A stretch of 64,000 nucleotides of DNA from Propioniciclava sp. MC1595 (GTDB lineage: Bacteria > Actinomycetota > Actinomycetes > Propionibacteriales > Propionibacteriaceae), in assembly GCF_017569205.1 (NCBI RefSeq), contig NZ_CP071870.1, positions 496,001 through 560,000 of the forward strand, written 5' to 3'. The notes beneath the pieces are model-generated. The model ran no database searches and was not told where the DNA came from. It was given only the letters and a program-made list of their open reading frames with translations. The position numbers and the translations under genes are program-made. Shown here one piece after another: positions 8,193 through 16,137 of the stretch. How positions within the stretch are numbered: position 1 is the stretch's first letter; each line of letters starts with the position of its first letter.

Positions 8193-9602
8193 ATGCTGAC
8201 CCTGTTGGAGACCCCCGTGGTCGGACCGACCGCCATCATCGGCCTGGTCATCGCGATCGCGGTCCTGATCTTCCTGGTGCTGCGCACGAAGGTGCACGCG
8301 CTCATCGCGCTCGTCGTCGCGGCGTCCATCGCCGCGCTGAGCGCCGGCATGGCCCCTGATGCGGCCATCAAGTCCATCACGACGGGCTTCGGCTCGACGC
8401 TGTCGACGATCGGCCTGGTGGTCGGCTTCGGCGTGATGATGGGCGCGATCCTCGAGGTGTCGGGCGCCGCCGAGCGCCTGGCCCTGTCGATGATCCGCTG
8501 GCTGGGCAAGCGCAAGGAGGAGTGGGCGCTGGCGGGTGCGGGCTACATCATCTCGATCCCGATCTTCGTCGACAGCGCCTTCGTCATCCTCAACCCGCTG
8601 GTCAAGGCGCTGGCCCGCAGCGCGAACCGCTCGGTGCTCACCCTGGGCATCGCGCTGGCCGGCGGCATGGTGCTGACCCACCACGCGGTTCCGCCGACCC
8701 CCGGCCCGCTGGGTGCCGCGGGCATCTACGGCGTGCCGGTCGGCGACATGATCCTGTGGGGCGTGATCCTGACCATCCCCGCCCTGATCACCGTCACCCT
8801 GTACGCCCGGGTGATGGGCCCCCGCATCGAGAAGATGATCGAGGTCGACACCGGCGAGCCGCTGGTCTCGGCGTCCGAGGCGCTGGCGGAGTTCAACGAG
8901 CTGGCGGCCGAGCGCGAGAAGGAACTGCCCTCGCTGTTCCTCTCGATGCTGCCGATCGTCGCGCCGATCCTGCTCATCTTCCTCAACACCGGTGTGGCCG
9001 CCTGGGCCGGCGTCAACGAGGGTGCGCTGCCGGACTGGGTCGTCGCGACGACGTCCTTCATCGGCAACCCGGTCATCGCGGTCGGGCTCGGTGTGATCAT
9101 CGCCATCTACGGCCTCACCCGGGGCACGAACCGGCACGACACGGTCGAGACCATGGAGAAGGGCATCGAGACCGCGGGCATCATCCTGCTCGTCACCGGT
9201 GCCGGTGGCGCGCTCGGGGCCGTGCTCCGCGACAGCGGCGTGGGCCAGTACATCGGCGAGTGGGTCGCGGGCCTGCCGCTGCCGTCGATCCTGATCCCGT
9301 TCTTCATCGCCACCATGGTGCGCCTGGTGCAGGGGTCGGGCACGGTTGCCATCATCACGTCCGCGTCGCTGTCCGCGCCGATCCTGGCGCAGATCCCCGA
9401 CGTGAACATGGTGCTGGCCGCGCAGGCCGCCACCCTGGGTGCCATGATCTTCAGCTACTTCAACGACTCGCTGTTCTGGGTCGTGAACCGCATGCTGGGG
9501 GTCAAGGAGGTCAAGCACCAGCTGCTGACCTGGTCGATGCCGACGACGGTGGCTTGGGCCACTTCGCTCGTGGCCATCCTCGTGGCCGATATCTTCATGT
9601 GA
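8193..9602 (+). CDS. GntP-family sugar-acid permease
   Basis: A 469-residue transporter with about 12-14 hydrophobic segments, typical of gluconate:H+ symporters. Seen: HALIALVVAASIAALSAGM near the start, the GFGVMMGAILEVSGAAERLA block and the conserved VRLVQGSGTVAIIT segment near residue 375. Between denD and otnC it is predicted to import tetronate or erythronate. A GAGGGGAG ribosome-binding site precedes the ATG and the gene starts 11 bp after denD. Confidence 0.9.
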   Translation: MLTLLETPVVGPTAIIGLVIAIAVLIFLVLRTKVHALIALVVAASIAALSAGMAPDAAIKSITTGFGSTLSTIGLVVGFGVMMGAILEVSGAAERLALSMIRWLGKRKEEWALAGAGYIISIPIFVDSAFVILNPLVKALARSANRSVLTLGIALAGGMVLTHHAVPPTPGPLGAAGIYGVPVGDMILWGVILTIPALITVTLYARVMGPRIEKMIEVDTGEPLVSASEALAEFNELAAEREKELPSLFLSMLPIVAPILLIFLNTGVAAWAGVNEGALPDWVVATTSFIGNPVIAVGLGVIIAIYGLTRGTNRHDTVETMEKGIETAGIILLVTGAGGALGAVLRDSGVGQYIGEWVAGLPLPSILIPFFIATMVRLVQGSGTVAIITSASLSAPILAQIPDVNMVLAAQAATLGAMIFSYFNDSLFWVVNRMLGVKEVKHQLLTWSMPTTVAWATSLVAILVADIFM

Positions 9603-9618
9603 GTGGTGTGGAGGACCT

Positions 9619-10236
9619 ATGGACAACATGGACACCCGTGACCAGGTCGTGGCGCTGGCCGGGAGCCTGTTCGACCGGGGGTACTCGGTGGGCAGCGCCG
9701 GCAACATCAGCGTGCGCATCCCCGGCGGGTACCTGATGACCCCGACGAACTCGTCGCTCGGACGCCTCGACCCGGCCCGCCTGTCGGTGCTGGACGAGGA
9801 CTTCGTCCACACGGCGGGGGATCCCCCCTCCAAGGAGATCCCGATGCACAAGGCGGTGTACGAGGCGCGTCCCGACACCGGCGCGCTGGTCCACCTCCAC
9901 TCCACCCACGTGACGGCGCTGAGCTGCCTGTGGGTGCCGGGTGAGCCCCTGATCCCGCCGTTGACGCCCTACTTCGTCATGCGGGTGGGGGCCGACGTCC
10001 CGGTCGTGCCGTACTTCCGCCCGGGCAGCGCCGACGTCGTCGACGAGATCCGGGACGCCGCACGGCGCGGCCCGGCGGTCATCCTCGCCCACCACGGGAG
10101 CCTGGTCGCCGGGTCGTCGCTGGTGGCGGCGGTCAACGCGGCCGAGGAGCTCGAGGTGACCGCGCAGTTGGCCCTGCTGTTGCGGGGCAGTCAACCGCGC
10201 ACGCTGGACGCCGAGCAGGTCGCTGAACTGCTCTGA
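9619..10236 (+). CDS. otnC: 3-oxo-tetronate 4-phosphate decarboxylase (class II aldolase)
   Basis: A 205-residue class II aldolase/adducin-domain protein. Seen: GSAGNISVRI, the Glu of PSKEIPMH, the metal-binding HLHSTH pair and the third His in ILAHHGSL. OtnC decarboxylates 3-oxo-tetronate 4-phosphate to dihydroxyacetone phosphate, feeding glycolysis. A GTGGAGGA ribosome-binding site precedes the ATG, 16 bp after the permease. A strong hairpin follows, so it is the last gene of the locus. An aldolase for a related sugar phosphate is the alternative, but the neighbours argue for OtnC. Confidence 0.88.
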   Translation: MDNMDTRDQVVALAGSLFDRGYSVGSAGNISVRIPGGYLMTPTNSSLGRLDPARLSVLDEDFVHTAGDPPSKEIPMHKAVYEARPDTGALVHLHSTHVTALSCLWVPGEPLIPPLTPYFVMRVGADVPVVPYFRPGSADVVDEIRDAARRGPAVILAHHGSLVAGSSLVAAVNAAEELEVTAQLALLLRGSQPRTLDAEQVAELL

Positions 10237-10267
10237 GCGTGCAGGTGTTCCTGCGACAGTCGAGCCG

Positions 10268-10297
10268 AGGGGCCCGGGGCATCGGCCCCGGGCCCCT
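10268..10297 (+). terminator. Strong hairpin terminator after otnC
   Basis: AGGGGCCCGGGGC (10268-10280) pairs perfectly with GCCCCGGGCCCCT (10285-10297) across a 4-nt loop. There is no T-tract, as is common in high-G+C actinobacteria. Confidence 0.8.
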
Positions 10298-10330
10298 TGG
10301 CCAAACCGCCCCGGCGACGGATGATGAGGC

Positions 10331-10657
10331 ATGAAGGATTCCATCACCGCTGACGAGTTCACCGCGCAGGAGGGTGTCGCCGACTGGCGGGTGGCCGATG
10401 ACGTGGCCAGCGCCCGCTTCCACACCGGGTCGTTCGCCACCGGCGTCGAGTTCGTGGTCGCGATCGGTCGGGACGCCGACGCCGCCGACCACCACCCCGA
10501 CGTCGACCTGCGCTACGACCACGTGGACGTACGGTTGACCTCGCACGACGTCGGCGGGCTGAGCCGCCGCGACGTCGAGCTGGCCCGCAAGATCATCGAG
10601 GCTGCCCGCACGCTGGGCGCCCAACCCGACCCCGACTTCGAGGAGGACGAGTCATGA
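10331..10657 (+). CDS. 4a-hydroxytetrahydrobiopterin dehydratase (pterin-4a-carbinolamine dehydratase)
   Basis: A 108-residue PCD-family protein carrying the [16 protein letters not shown] block and the L-T-S-H-D-V-G-G-L segment typical of the fold. The family dehydrates 4a-hydroxytetrahydropterins to recycle the cofactor of aromatic amino acid hydroxylases; in bacteria without such a hydroxylase the role is unclear. No hydroxylase is seen here. Its TGA overlaps the ATG of fumC by 4 bp, suggesting translational coupling, an unexpected pairing. The weak upstream AAGG makes ATG 10331 reasonable. Confidence 0.88.
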   Translation: MKDSITADEFTAQEGVADWRVADDVASARFHTGSFATGVEFVVAIGRDADAADHHPDVDLRYDHVDVRLTSHDVGGLSRRDVELARKIIEAARTLGAQPDPDFEEDES

Positions 10658-12048
10658 GGACCGAGAAGGACAGCATGGGCACCATCGAGGTGCCCGACGA
10701 CGCCTATTGGGGCGCACAGACGCAGCGCTCGATCGGCAACTTCGACATCGGCCGCGACACCTTCGTGTGGGGCCGGGCCATGGTGCGGGCGCTCGGCGTG
10801 CTCAAGAAGGCCGCCGCCCAGGCCAACGGCGAGCTCGGCGAGCTGCCCGGCGACGTCGCCGACCTGATCGTGCGCGCGGCCGACGAGGTGATCGCCGGCG
10901 ACCTCGACGAGCACTTTCCACTGGTGGTGTTCCAGACGGGGTCGGGCACGCAGTCGAACATGAACGTCAACGAGGTGGTCAGCAACCGCGCCATCGAACT
11001 GGCCGGCGGCGAGCGCGGCTCCAAGGACCCGGTGCACCCCAACGACCACGTCAACCGCGGGCAGTCGAGCAACGACACGTTCCCGACGGCGATGCACATC
11101 GCGGTCGTCTCCGAGCTCAACGGGCGGCTCTACGCCCCGGTCGAGGCGTTGCGCGCCACGCTGGCGGCCAAGGCGTCCGAGTACGCCGACGTGGTGATGG
11201 TCGGCCGCACCCACCTGCAGGACGCCACCCCCGTGACGCTCGGCCAGGTGATCGGCGGGTGGGTCGCCCAGCTCGACTTCGCGCTCGAGGGGGTGCGTAC
11301 GGCGGACGCCCGGGCCCGGGACCTGGCCATCGGCGGCACCGCGGTCGGCACCGGCCTCAACGCCCACCCCGAGTTCGGACGCCGCGCCGCCGAGAAGATC
11401 TCGGCGGAGACCGGGCTGGAATTCCGGCAGGCCGACAACCTGTTCGCCGCCCTCTCGGCCCACGACTCGCTGGTCGAGGTGTCGGCGTCGCTGCGGACGC
11501 TGGCGGGCGCGCTGATGAAGATCGCCAACGACGTGCGCTGGTACGCCTCGGGGCCGCGCAACGGCATCGGCGAGCTGCGGATCCCCGAGAATGAGCCGGG
11601 GTCCTCGATCATGCCGGGCAAGGTGAACCCCACCCAGTCCGAGGCGGTGACGATGGTGGTGGCACGCGTGTTCGGCAACGACGCCACCGTCGCCTTCGCG
11701 GGTTCGCAGGGCAACTTCCAGCTCAACGTGTTCAAGCCGGTGATGGCGCACGCGGTGCTGGAGTCGATCCGGCTGATCGCCGACGCGTCCGCGTCGTTCG
11801 ACGAGCACTGCGTGTCGGGCCTGGAGCCCAACACCGAGCGGATCGAGGCCAACCTCGCCTCGAACCTCATGCTGGTCACGGCGCTGAACCGCCACATCGG
11901 CTACGACGCCGCCGCAGCCATCGCCAAGGACGCCAACGCCACCGGCTCGACCCTCCGCGAGGCCGCGCTGCGGTCGGGCAAGCTCACCGAGGAGCAGTTC
12001 GACGCCTGGGTGGTCCCCATGGACATGACGCACCCGTCGGAGGGCTGA
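10654..12048 (+). CDS. fumC: Fumarate hydratase class II
   Basis: A 464-residue fumarase that interconverts fumarate and malate in the citric acid cycle, iron-independent and homotetrameric. Seen: the N-terminal [33 protein letters not shown], the catalytic TFPTAMH region and the family signature [11 protein letters not shown] near residue 311, which carries the catalytic serine loop. Length is normal. The ATG overlaps the stop of the pterin dehydratase gene. The stop lies in the loop of a perfect terminator hairpin. Confidence 0.96.
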   Translation: MRTEKDSMGTIEVPDDAYWGAQTQRSIGNFDIGRDTFVWGRAMVRALGVLKKAAAQANGELGELPGDVADLIVRAADEVIAGDLDEHFPLVVFQTGSGTQSNMNVNEVVSNRAIELAGGERGSKDPVHPNDHVNRGQSSNDTFPTAMHIAVVSELNGRLYAPVEALRATLAAKASEYADVVMVGRTHLQDATPVTLGQVIGGWVAQLDFALEGVRTADARARDLAIGGTAVGTGLNAHPEFGRRAAEKISAETGLEFRQADNLFAALSAHDSLVEVSASLRTLAGALMKIANDVRWYASGPRNGIGELRIPENEPGSSIMPGKVNPTQSEAVTMVVARVFGNDATVAFAGSQGNFQLNVFKPVMAHAVLESIRLIADASASFDEHCVSGLEPNTERIEANLASNLMLVTALNRHIGYDAAAAIAKDANATGSTLREAALRSGKLTEEQFDAWVVPMDMTHPSEG

Positions 12049-12063
12049 GCCTCCGACGGGTGC
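12030..12063 (+). terminator. Perfect hairpin overlapping the fumC stop
   Basis: GCACCCGTCGGAGG (12030-12043) and CCTCCGACGGGTGC (12050-12063) form a perfect 14-bp stem whose 6-nt loop contains the fumC TGA. It would stop transcription from fumC and, on the other strand, from the small ORF ending at 12083. Confidence 0.85.
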
Positions 12064-12082
12064 GGTGGGGGTGGTGCGGCCG

Positions 12083-12208
12083 CTAGCGGTTGCGCAGCAG
12101 CCACAGGGCCTCGGGGTGGACGCGCTCGAGCATCCCGTGGGCCGGGACGTCCCGCGCGCCGGCGAAGAGGTGGTGCAGCGCGCTGAACACGATGGCGAAC
12201 CAGTGCAT
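12083..12208 (-). CDS. Tiny hypothetical ORF, 41 residues
   Basis: A 41-residue reading frame beginning MHWFAIVFSALHHLFAG and ending EALWLLRNR. Its support is a very strong ribosome-binding site, GGAGGGAGG, 7 nt before the ATG, in a region with no other gene. Residues 1-15 are hydrophobic and aromatic and could contact a membrane. It matches no family I recognise. It faces fumC and shares its bidirectional hairpin. A second tiny ORF with its own promoter lies 250 bp upstream on the same strand. The frame is open for 61 further codons upstream, but the ribosome-binding site fixes this start. Confidence 0.45.
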   Translation of the reverse strand: MHWFAIVFSALHHLFAGARDVPAHGMLERVHPEALWLLRNR

Positions 12209-12460
12209 GGTGGAACCTCCCTCCAAGGGGTCGCCGAATACAGGTGAAGAAATGGCGAAAAGGCGCACGAAGAATGGCATGCGAATGCGTCTGTTCGCGG
12301 GGCAATGAATGGGATTCCATCGGGACGCGGAGACCGTGTGGTCGCCGCGAAGCGCTGAGGGCGGCCCTGTAGCGAGTGGCACGTCAGCCACGCACCCCCT
12401 GAGCCTGAACGGTCAGGAGGCAGGCCCCACCGGGGGGCCGTTGTCAGGCGTGGTGTGCGC

Positions 12461-12550
12461 TCAACCTCGGGGGAGCAGCCGAACCGAGGAGGCGGTCGCG
12501 GCGAGGGCGAACGTCGTGTCGGCGCCGAGGGCCTTGATGCGGATCATCAT
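12461..12550 (-). CDS. Tiny hypothetical ORF, 29 residues, with its own promoter
   Basis: A 29-residue frame starting MMIRIKALGADTTFALAATA and ending LLPRG. AAAGGTGG lies about 9 nt upstream of the first ATG, and a promoter with a perfect TTGACA lies at 12604-12633, giving a leader of about 45 nt. The peptide is basic at its N-terminus and hydrophobic in the middle. No family is recognised. It may be a true small protein, a leader peptide for the ORF at 12083-12208, or the coding part of a small RNA. The promoter and ribosome-binding site are seen; expression is inferred. Confidence 0.42.
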   Translation of the reverse strand: MMIRIKALGADTTFALAATASSVRLLPRG

Positions 12551-12603
12551 CGGTGACCACCACCTTTCATGGTTCGAGAATCGGCGAGAAATGCCGTGGC
12601 AGA

Positions 12604-12633
12604 AATGTAATCCCGTGGCGCGGGGAGTGTCAA
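12604..12633 (-). promoter_or_regulatory. Sigma70-type promoter for the tiny-ORF region
   Basis: On the minus strand TTGACA (12628-12633) is followed after 18 nt by TACATT (12604-12609). A consensus -35 is rare in this G+C-rich window. It points at the 29-residue ORF starting at 12550. Confidence 0.6.
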
Positions 12634-12645
12634 CCCGGCTGCTGA

Positions 12646-12661
12646 AATGGGTTGGCCCATT
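12646..12661. repeat. Inverted repeat just upstream of the TTGACA promoter
   Basis: AATGGG (12646-12651) and CCCATT (12656-12661) flank a 4-nt centre, 13 bp upstream of the -35 element. The position suits an activator or repressor site, also usable by the plus-strand gene starting at 12746. Only the symmetry is seen. Confidence 0.4.
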
Positions 12662-12745
12662 CCGTTCGGGGCGGGTGCCCGCTAGCGTGGGCCACCTCCA
12701 CCGGCCACGGTGGGGATGACCTGAAGTCCAGGGAAGGACCATCGG

Positions 12746-13060
12746 ATGACCGACCAACCCCAGCAGTTCGGCAACGCCGGCGAGTACGTCGACAAGGCGA
12801 TGGACTACGCCCAGCAGAACCCGGACCAGGCCCGCAGCTTCATCGACAAGGTCGAGGACTTCGTCGACCAGAAGACCGGCGGCAAGTACTCCGCGCAGGT
12901 CGACCAGGCCGGCGACTGGGTCGAGGGCCAGCTCGGCCTGCCCAACAACACCAACAACCCGCTGCCGCAGGACCCGGCCGCACCGGCCGACCCCGAGATG
13001 CAGATCCCGCCGGAGCAGACCCCGCCGCCGGCCGACCCGCAGGCGCCGCCGGCGTCCTGA
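12746..13060 (+). CDS. MT0933/Rv0909-like antitoxin-family protein, orphan
   Basis: A 104-residue protein. Residues 10-70 match the MT0933-like family: repeated short helices with DKVEDFVDQKTGGKYSAQVD, as in the Rv0909 antitoxin of mycobacteria. Residues 71-104 form a proline-rich acidic tail (PQDPAAPADPE to PPADPQAPPAS). In mycobacteria the family is paired with a toxin; no toxin gene lies next to this one, and orphan copies are common in actinobacteria, where the role may be different. GGAAGG precedes the ATG. A perfect terminator follows directly. Confidence 0.7.
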   Translation: MTDQPQQFGNAGEYVDKAMDYAQQNPDQARSFIDKVEDFVDQKTGGKYSAQVDQAGDWVEGQLGLPNNTNNPLPQDPAAPADPEMQIPPEQTPPPADPQAPPAS

Positions 13061-13073
13061 CCGGACAGGTGCG

Positions 13074-13107
13074 ACAGCCCGCGTGACCCCTCGGTCACGC
13101 GGGCTGT
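13074..13107. terminator. Perfect bidirectional hairpin
   Basis: ACAGCCCGCGTGACC (13074-13088) pairs with GGTCACGCGGGCTGT (13093-13107) across a 4-nt loop, between two convergent genes. It serves both the MT0933-like and the DUF2237 gene. Confidence 0.88.
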
Positions 13108-13512
13108 TCACATCAAGGAGCTGGGGTCGTCGGGGACGTCGACCGCCCAGCGCTGCAGGAATGCCAGGTCGACGACCTCGAGCGTGCGCAGGTGCGTGGA
13201 CGCCAGCACCACCGGCGCCGCCCGGTCGACCGCCGCGGACTGCAGCCACCGGAACGCCACGACGCACCACCGGTCGCCCGGCCGCAGCCCGGGGAAGCCG
13301 TACTCCGGCCTCGGGGTGACCAGGTCGTTGCCCAGTTCGCGCTGGTGGGCGAGGAAGTCGGCGGTCATCACCGCGCAGATGGTGTGGCTGCCGAGGTCCT
13401 CGGGCGAGGTGTGGCAGGCGCCGTCGCGGAAGAACCCGGTGACGGGGTCGAAGCCGCACGCCTCGAGGGGCTCGCCGAGCACGTTCGCGGCCAGCGACGG
13501 GGTGAACGCCAT
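13108..13512 (-). CDS. DUF2237 family protein
   Basis: A 134-residue DUF2237 protein. Family hallmarks seen are NVLGEPLEACGFDPVTGFFR, DGACHTSPEDLGSHTICAVM and PGDRWCVVAFRW. The conserved Cys and His residues hint at metal or ligand binding, but no function is established. ATG 13512 is chosen because GGAGGAGG precedes it at good spacing; the frame stays open for 12 more codons. It is followed by the bidirectional hairpin. Confidence 0.85.
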   Translation of the reverse strand: MAFTPSLAANVLGEPLEACGFDPVTGFFRDGACHTSPEDLGSHTICAVMTADFLAHQRELGNDLVTPRPEYGFPGLRPGDRWCVVAFRWLQSAAVDRAAPVVLASTHLRTLEVVDLAFLQRWAVDVPDDPSSLM

Positions 13513-13558
13513 GGATCCTCCTCCGGTGGGGGCTCCATCATCGCCCACCCCGCCCGGA

Positions 13559-13900
13559 TCAGGCGCCGGTGTACTCGTCGAACGCCTCGAGCACCTTCGT
13601 GGAGTACGCGACCGACGGGCCGCCGCCCATCAGGATGGCCACCGCGATGACGTCGGCGACCTCCTCGCGCGAGACGCCGGCCTCGATGGCGTCGTGGACG
13701 TGGCAGTCGATGCAGATGTCGCAGTGCACCGCGATCGCGATGGCCAGGGCGATCAGCTCCTTGGTCTTCGTGTCGAGTGACTTGGGCGCCATGGTGGCCT
13801 GGTGCAGGCCCATGAAGGCCTGGACGGCCTCGGGCGCGATCCCCGCCATCGATTCGAGGTTCCTGTAGAAGCAGGCGCGACTCTCGGCGTGGCTGGACAT
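13559..13900 (-). CDS. Carboxymuconolactone decarboxylase/AhpD-like protein
   Basis: A 113-residue AhpD-like protein. The active-site region HCDICIDCHVHDAIEAG keeps two cysteines and a histidine separated as in peroxidase-type alkylhydroperoxidase D relatives. It probably reduces a peroxide or transfers electrons in oxidative stress; a decarboxylase role is unlikely given the cysteines. A GAGAGGAG ribosome-binding site precedes the ATG. It is divergent from xthA, a DNA-repair gene, which fits a stress theme. Confidence 0.85.
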   Translation of the reverse strand: MSSHAESRACFYRNLESMAGIAPEAVQAFMGLHQATMAPKSLDTKTKELIALAIAIAVHCDICIDCHVHDAIEAGVSREEVADVIAVAILMGGGPSVAYSTKVLEAFDEYTGA

Positions 13901-13983
13901 GGAAGAACTCCTCTCGTAGGACGGCGTTGTCGCCGCCGTGGTTCCAGCCTCTCATGCTTCTGACGAGAACATTCGCACACGGG

Positions 13984-13989
13984 TAACCT
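13984..13989 (+). promoter_or_regulatory. -10 element for leaderless xthA
   Basis: TAACCT ends exactly 6 nt before the GTG at 13996 and there is no ribosome-binding site between them. Confidence 0.5.
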
Positions 13990-13995
13990 CGCTGC

Positions 13996-14862
13996 GTGAG
14001 GATCGCCACGTGGAACGTCAACTCCGTCAAGCAACGCGTGCCCCGGCTCCTGCCGTGGCTGGAACAGCGGCGTCCGGACGTGGTCTGCCTGCAGGAGACC
14101 AAGCTGACCGACGAGGCGTTCGCCACCCTGCTGGCCGACCCCCTCGCCGAGCGCGGCTACACCTTCGCCCACCACGGCCAGGGGCAGTGGAACGGCGTCG
14201 CCCTGCTCTCCCGGGTCGGGCTCGACGACGTCGAGCGCGGCTTCCCCGGCCAGCCCGACTACGACGGCCGCGCCGAGGCGCGGGCGATCAGCGCGACCTG
14301 CGGGGGCGTCCGGGTGCACTCGCTGTACGTGCCGAACGGGCGCGAGGTGGCGTCCGACCACTACGCCTACAAGCTCACCTGGCTGGACGCCCTCCGCGCC
14401 GCCGTCGCCGCCGGGCCCGACGACGTGGCGCTGTGCGGCGACATCAACATCGCTCCCGCGGACGCCGACGTCTTCGACCCCGCCGCCTACGTCGGGCACA
14501 CGCACGTGACCCCGCCCGAGCGGGACGCCGTGGCCGCGTTCGGCCTCGTAGACGTCCTGCGCGAACGCTGGCCCGACGAGCGGGTGTTCTCCTACTGGGA
14601 CTACCGCGCCGGCATGTTCCACCAGGACCTCGGCATGCGCATCGACCTCATCCTGGCCTCGGCCCCCGTCGCCGCCCGGGCCAAGGCGGCCTGGGTCGAC
14701 CGCGAGGCGCGCAAGGGCAAGCTGCCCTCCGACCACGCCCCGGTCATCGTCGACCTCGACCTGGCCCCCGACGGCGACATCGGCCCCGTCGTGCCGCCAC
14801 CGTCGCGCCCGGCCCGGCCGCGGGCCCGCGTCACGCTCCCGCAGGGGTCACGGGACGCCTGA
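13996..14862 (+). CDS. xthA: Exodeoxyribonuclease III
   Basis: A 288-residue AP endonuclease/3'-5' exonuclease of the base-excision repair pathway. Seen: MRIATWNVNSVKQRV with catalytic Asn, CLQETKLTDEAF with the metal-binding Glu, GDINIAPADADVFDP, RIDLILAS and SDHAPV with the catalytic Asp-His. The last 20 residues are a Pro/Arg-rich tail beyond the usual end. GTG 13996 follows the leaderless pattern. The protein is complete. Confidence 0.93.
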   Translation: MRIATWNVNSVKQRVPRLLPWLEQRRPDVVCLQETKLTDEAFATLLADPLAERGYTFAHHGQGQWNGVALLSRVGLDDVERGFPGQPDYDGRAEARAISATCGGVRVHSLYVPNGREVASDHYAYKLTWLDALRAAVAAGPDDVALCGDINIAPADADVFDPAAYVGHTHVTPPERDAVAAFGLVDVLRERWPDERVFSYWDYRAGMFHQDLGMRIDLILASAPVAARAKAAWVDREARKGKLPSDHAPVIVDLDLAPDGDIGPVVPPPSRPARPRARVTLPQGSRDA

Positions 14863-14955
14863 ACCGCGGCCCCAGCCCGGCCGCGGCGGTCGGGGCGGGA
14901 GGAGTCGAGGGCCACGCGGGCAGCCTAAGGTGGCGGGGAAACCGAGAGGAACACC

Positions 14956-16116
14956 ATGACCTTCCTGCCCGACGACCTCCTCACCGCGATCCACGCGCGT
15001 GCCGCCGAGGTCGACGCCGCCAACACCTTCCCGGACGCTGACCTGGCCGACCTGCGCGCCGCCGGCTACCTCGCCGCGTTCGTCCCGACCGACTTCGGCG
15101 GGGCCGGCCTCACGCTGGAGGAGGTCTGCGCCGAGCAGACCCGGCTCGCCAAGGCGTCCCCCGCGACGGCGCTGGGCATCAACATGCACCAGATCATCGT
15201 GGGTGTCGGCCGCCACCTCGCGGCCCACGCGACCGAGCCGGCGAGCCGCACGGCGGGGGAGACCATCCTCCGTGAGGCCGCCGCCGGCGAGGTGTTCGGG
15301 TTCGCGATCAGCGAGCCGGGCAACGACCTGGTCCTGTTCGGGTCGATCACCGAGGCCCGCCCCGACGGCGCCGGCGGCTACACGTTCCACGGCCAGAAGG
15401 TCTTCACCTCCCTCGCCCCGGTCTGGACGCGCCTGCTCACCTTCGGCGCCGACCGCACCGACCCGGACGCCGCGCGCAACGTCTTCGCGATCCTCACCCG
15501 GGACGCCGGCGGCTTCGAGGTCGCCGACGACTGGGACACCCTCGGCATGCGCGGCACCCAGTCGAACTCGACGAAGCTGACGGGCGCCCCGGCCCCGGCC
15601 GACCGCGTCCTGCAGGTCGTCGCGCCCGGCCCGAGCCTGGAGCCGATCGTCTTCGGCATCTTCAGCCACTTCGAGGCGCTGCTGGCCGCCACCTACCTGG
15701 GCCTGGGCGACCGCGCCATCGAGGTCGCCGCGGCGCACGTGAAGAAGCGCCGCTCGGTGAAGAACGACGACGTCTACGCCAACGACCCCGACATCCGCTG
15801 GCGTCTGGCCGATGCGGCGATCCGCATGAATTCCGCGCACGCCGAGGTCACCCTCGTTGCGCGCGAGCTCGACGAGGGCCGCGACCACGGCATGCTGTGG
15901 CTGCCGAGGCTCAGCGGGTGCAAGAACGCCGCGGCCGAGGCGTCCCGGCACGCCGTCGACCAGGCGATCCGGGCGTGCGGCGGGTCGTCGTACTCGAACT
16001 CCCACGAGCTGTCGCGCCTGTACCGCGACGTGCTGGCCGGGCTGTTCCAGCCGTCCGACCAGGAGTCGCTCCACGGCGCCTGGGCGAACGTCGTGCTGGG
16101 CCCGGTCTCCCGCTGA
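14956..16116 (+). CDS. Acyl-CoA dehydrogenase family protein
   Basis: A 386-residue flavoprotein with the acyl-CoA dehydrogenase fold. The N-terminal helical domain runs to about residue 110; the FAD-contact loop is FGFAISEPGNDLVLFG, the middle beta-domain holds LGMRGTQSNSTKLTG, and the C-terminal helices end in GGSSYSNSHELSRLYRDVLAG. The last motif is typical of ACAD relatives acting on sulphur or aromatic compounds as well as acyl-CoAs, so the substrate is open. A GAGAGGAA ribosome-binding site precedes the ATG. No electron-transfer flavoprotein gene is nearby. Confidence 0.85.
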   Translation: MTFLPDDLLTAIHARAAEVDAANTFPDADLADLRAAGYLAAFVPTDFGGAGLTLEEVCAEQTRLAKASPATALGINMHQIIVGVGRHLAAHATEPASRTAGETILREAAAGEVFGFAISEPGNDLVLFGSITEARPDGAGGYTFHGQKVFTSLAPVWTRLLTFGADRTDPDAARNVFAILTRDAGGFEVADDWDTLGMRGTQSNSTKLTGAPAPADRVLQVVAPGPSLEPIVFGIFSHFEALLAATYLGLGDRAIEVAAAHVKKRRSVKNDDVYANDPDIRWRLADAAIRMNSAHAEVTLVARELDEGRDHGMLWLPRLSGCKNAAAEASRHAVDQAIRACGGSSYSNSHELSRLYRDVLAGLFQPSDQESLHGAWANVVLGPVSR

Positions 16117-16121
16117 GCCCC

Positions 16122-16137
16122 GACCCGCGTCCGGGTC
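16122..16137. terminator. Short hairpin between convergent genes
   Basis: GACCCG (16122-16127) and CGGGTC (16132-16137) flank a 4-nt loop and overlap the stop of the GNAT gene. The stem is short, so termination is uncertain. Confidence 0.4.

Noticed and set aside
12252-12308. 18-codon plus-strand ORF (MAKRRTKNGM)
   Set aside because: The AGGTGAAG upstream is weak and no promoter faces it; the stronger signals are on the other strand.
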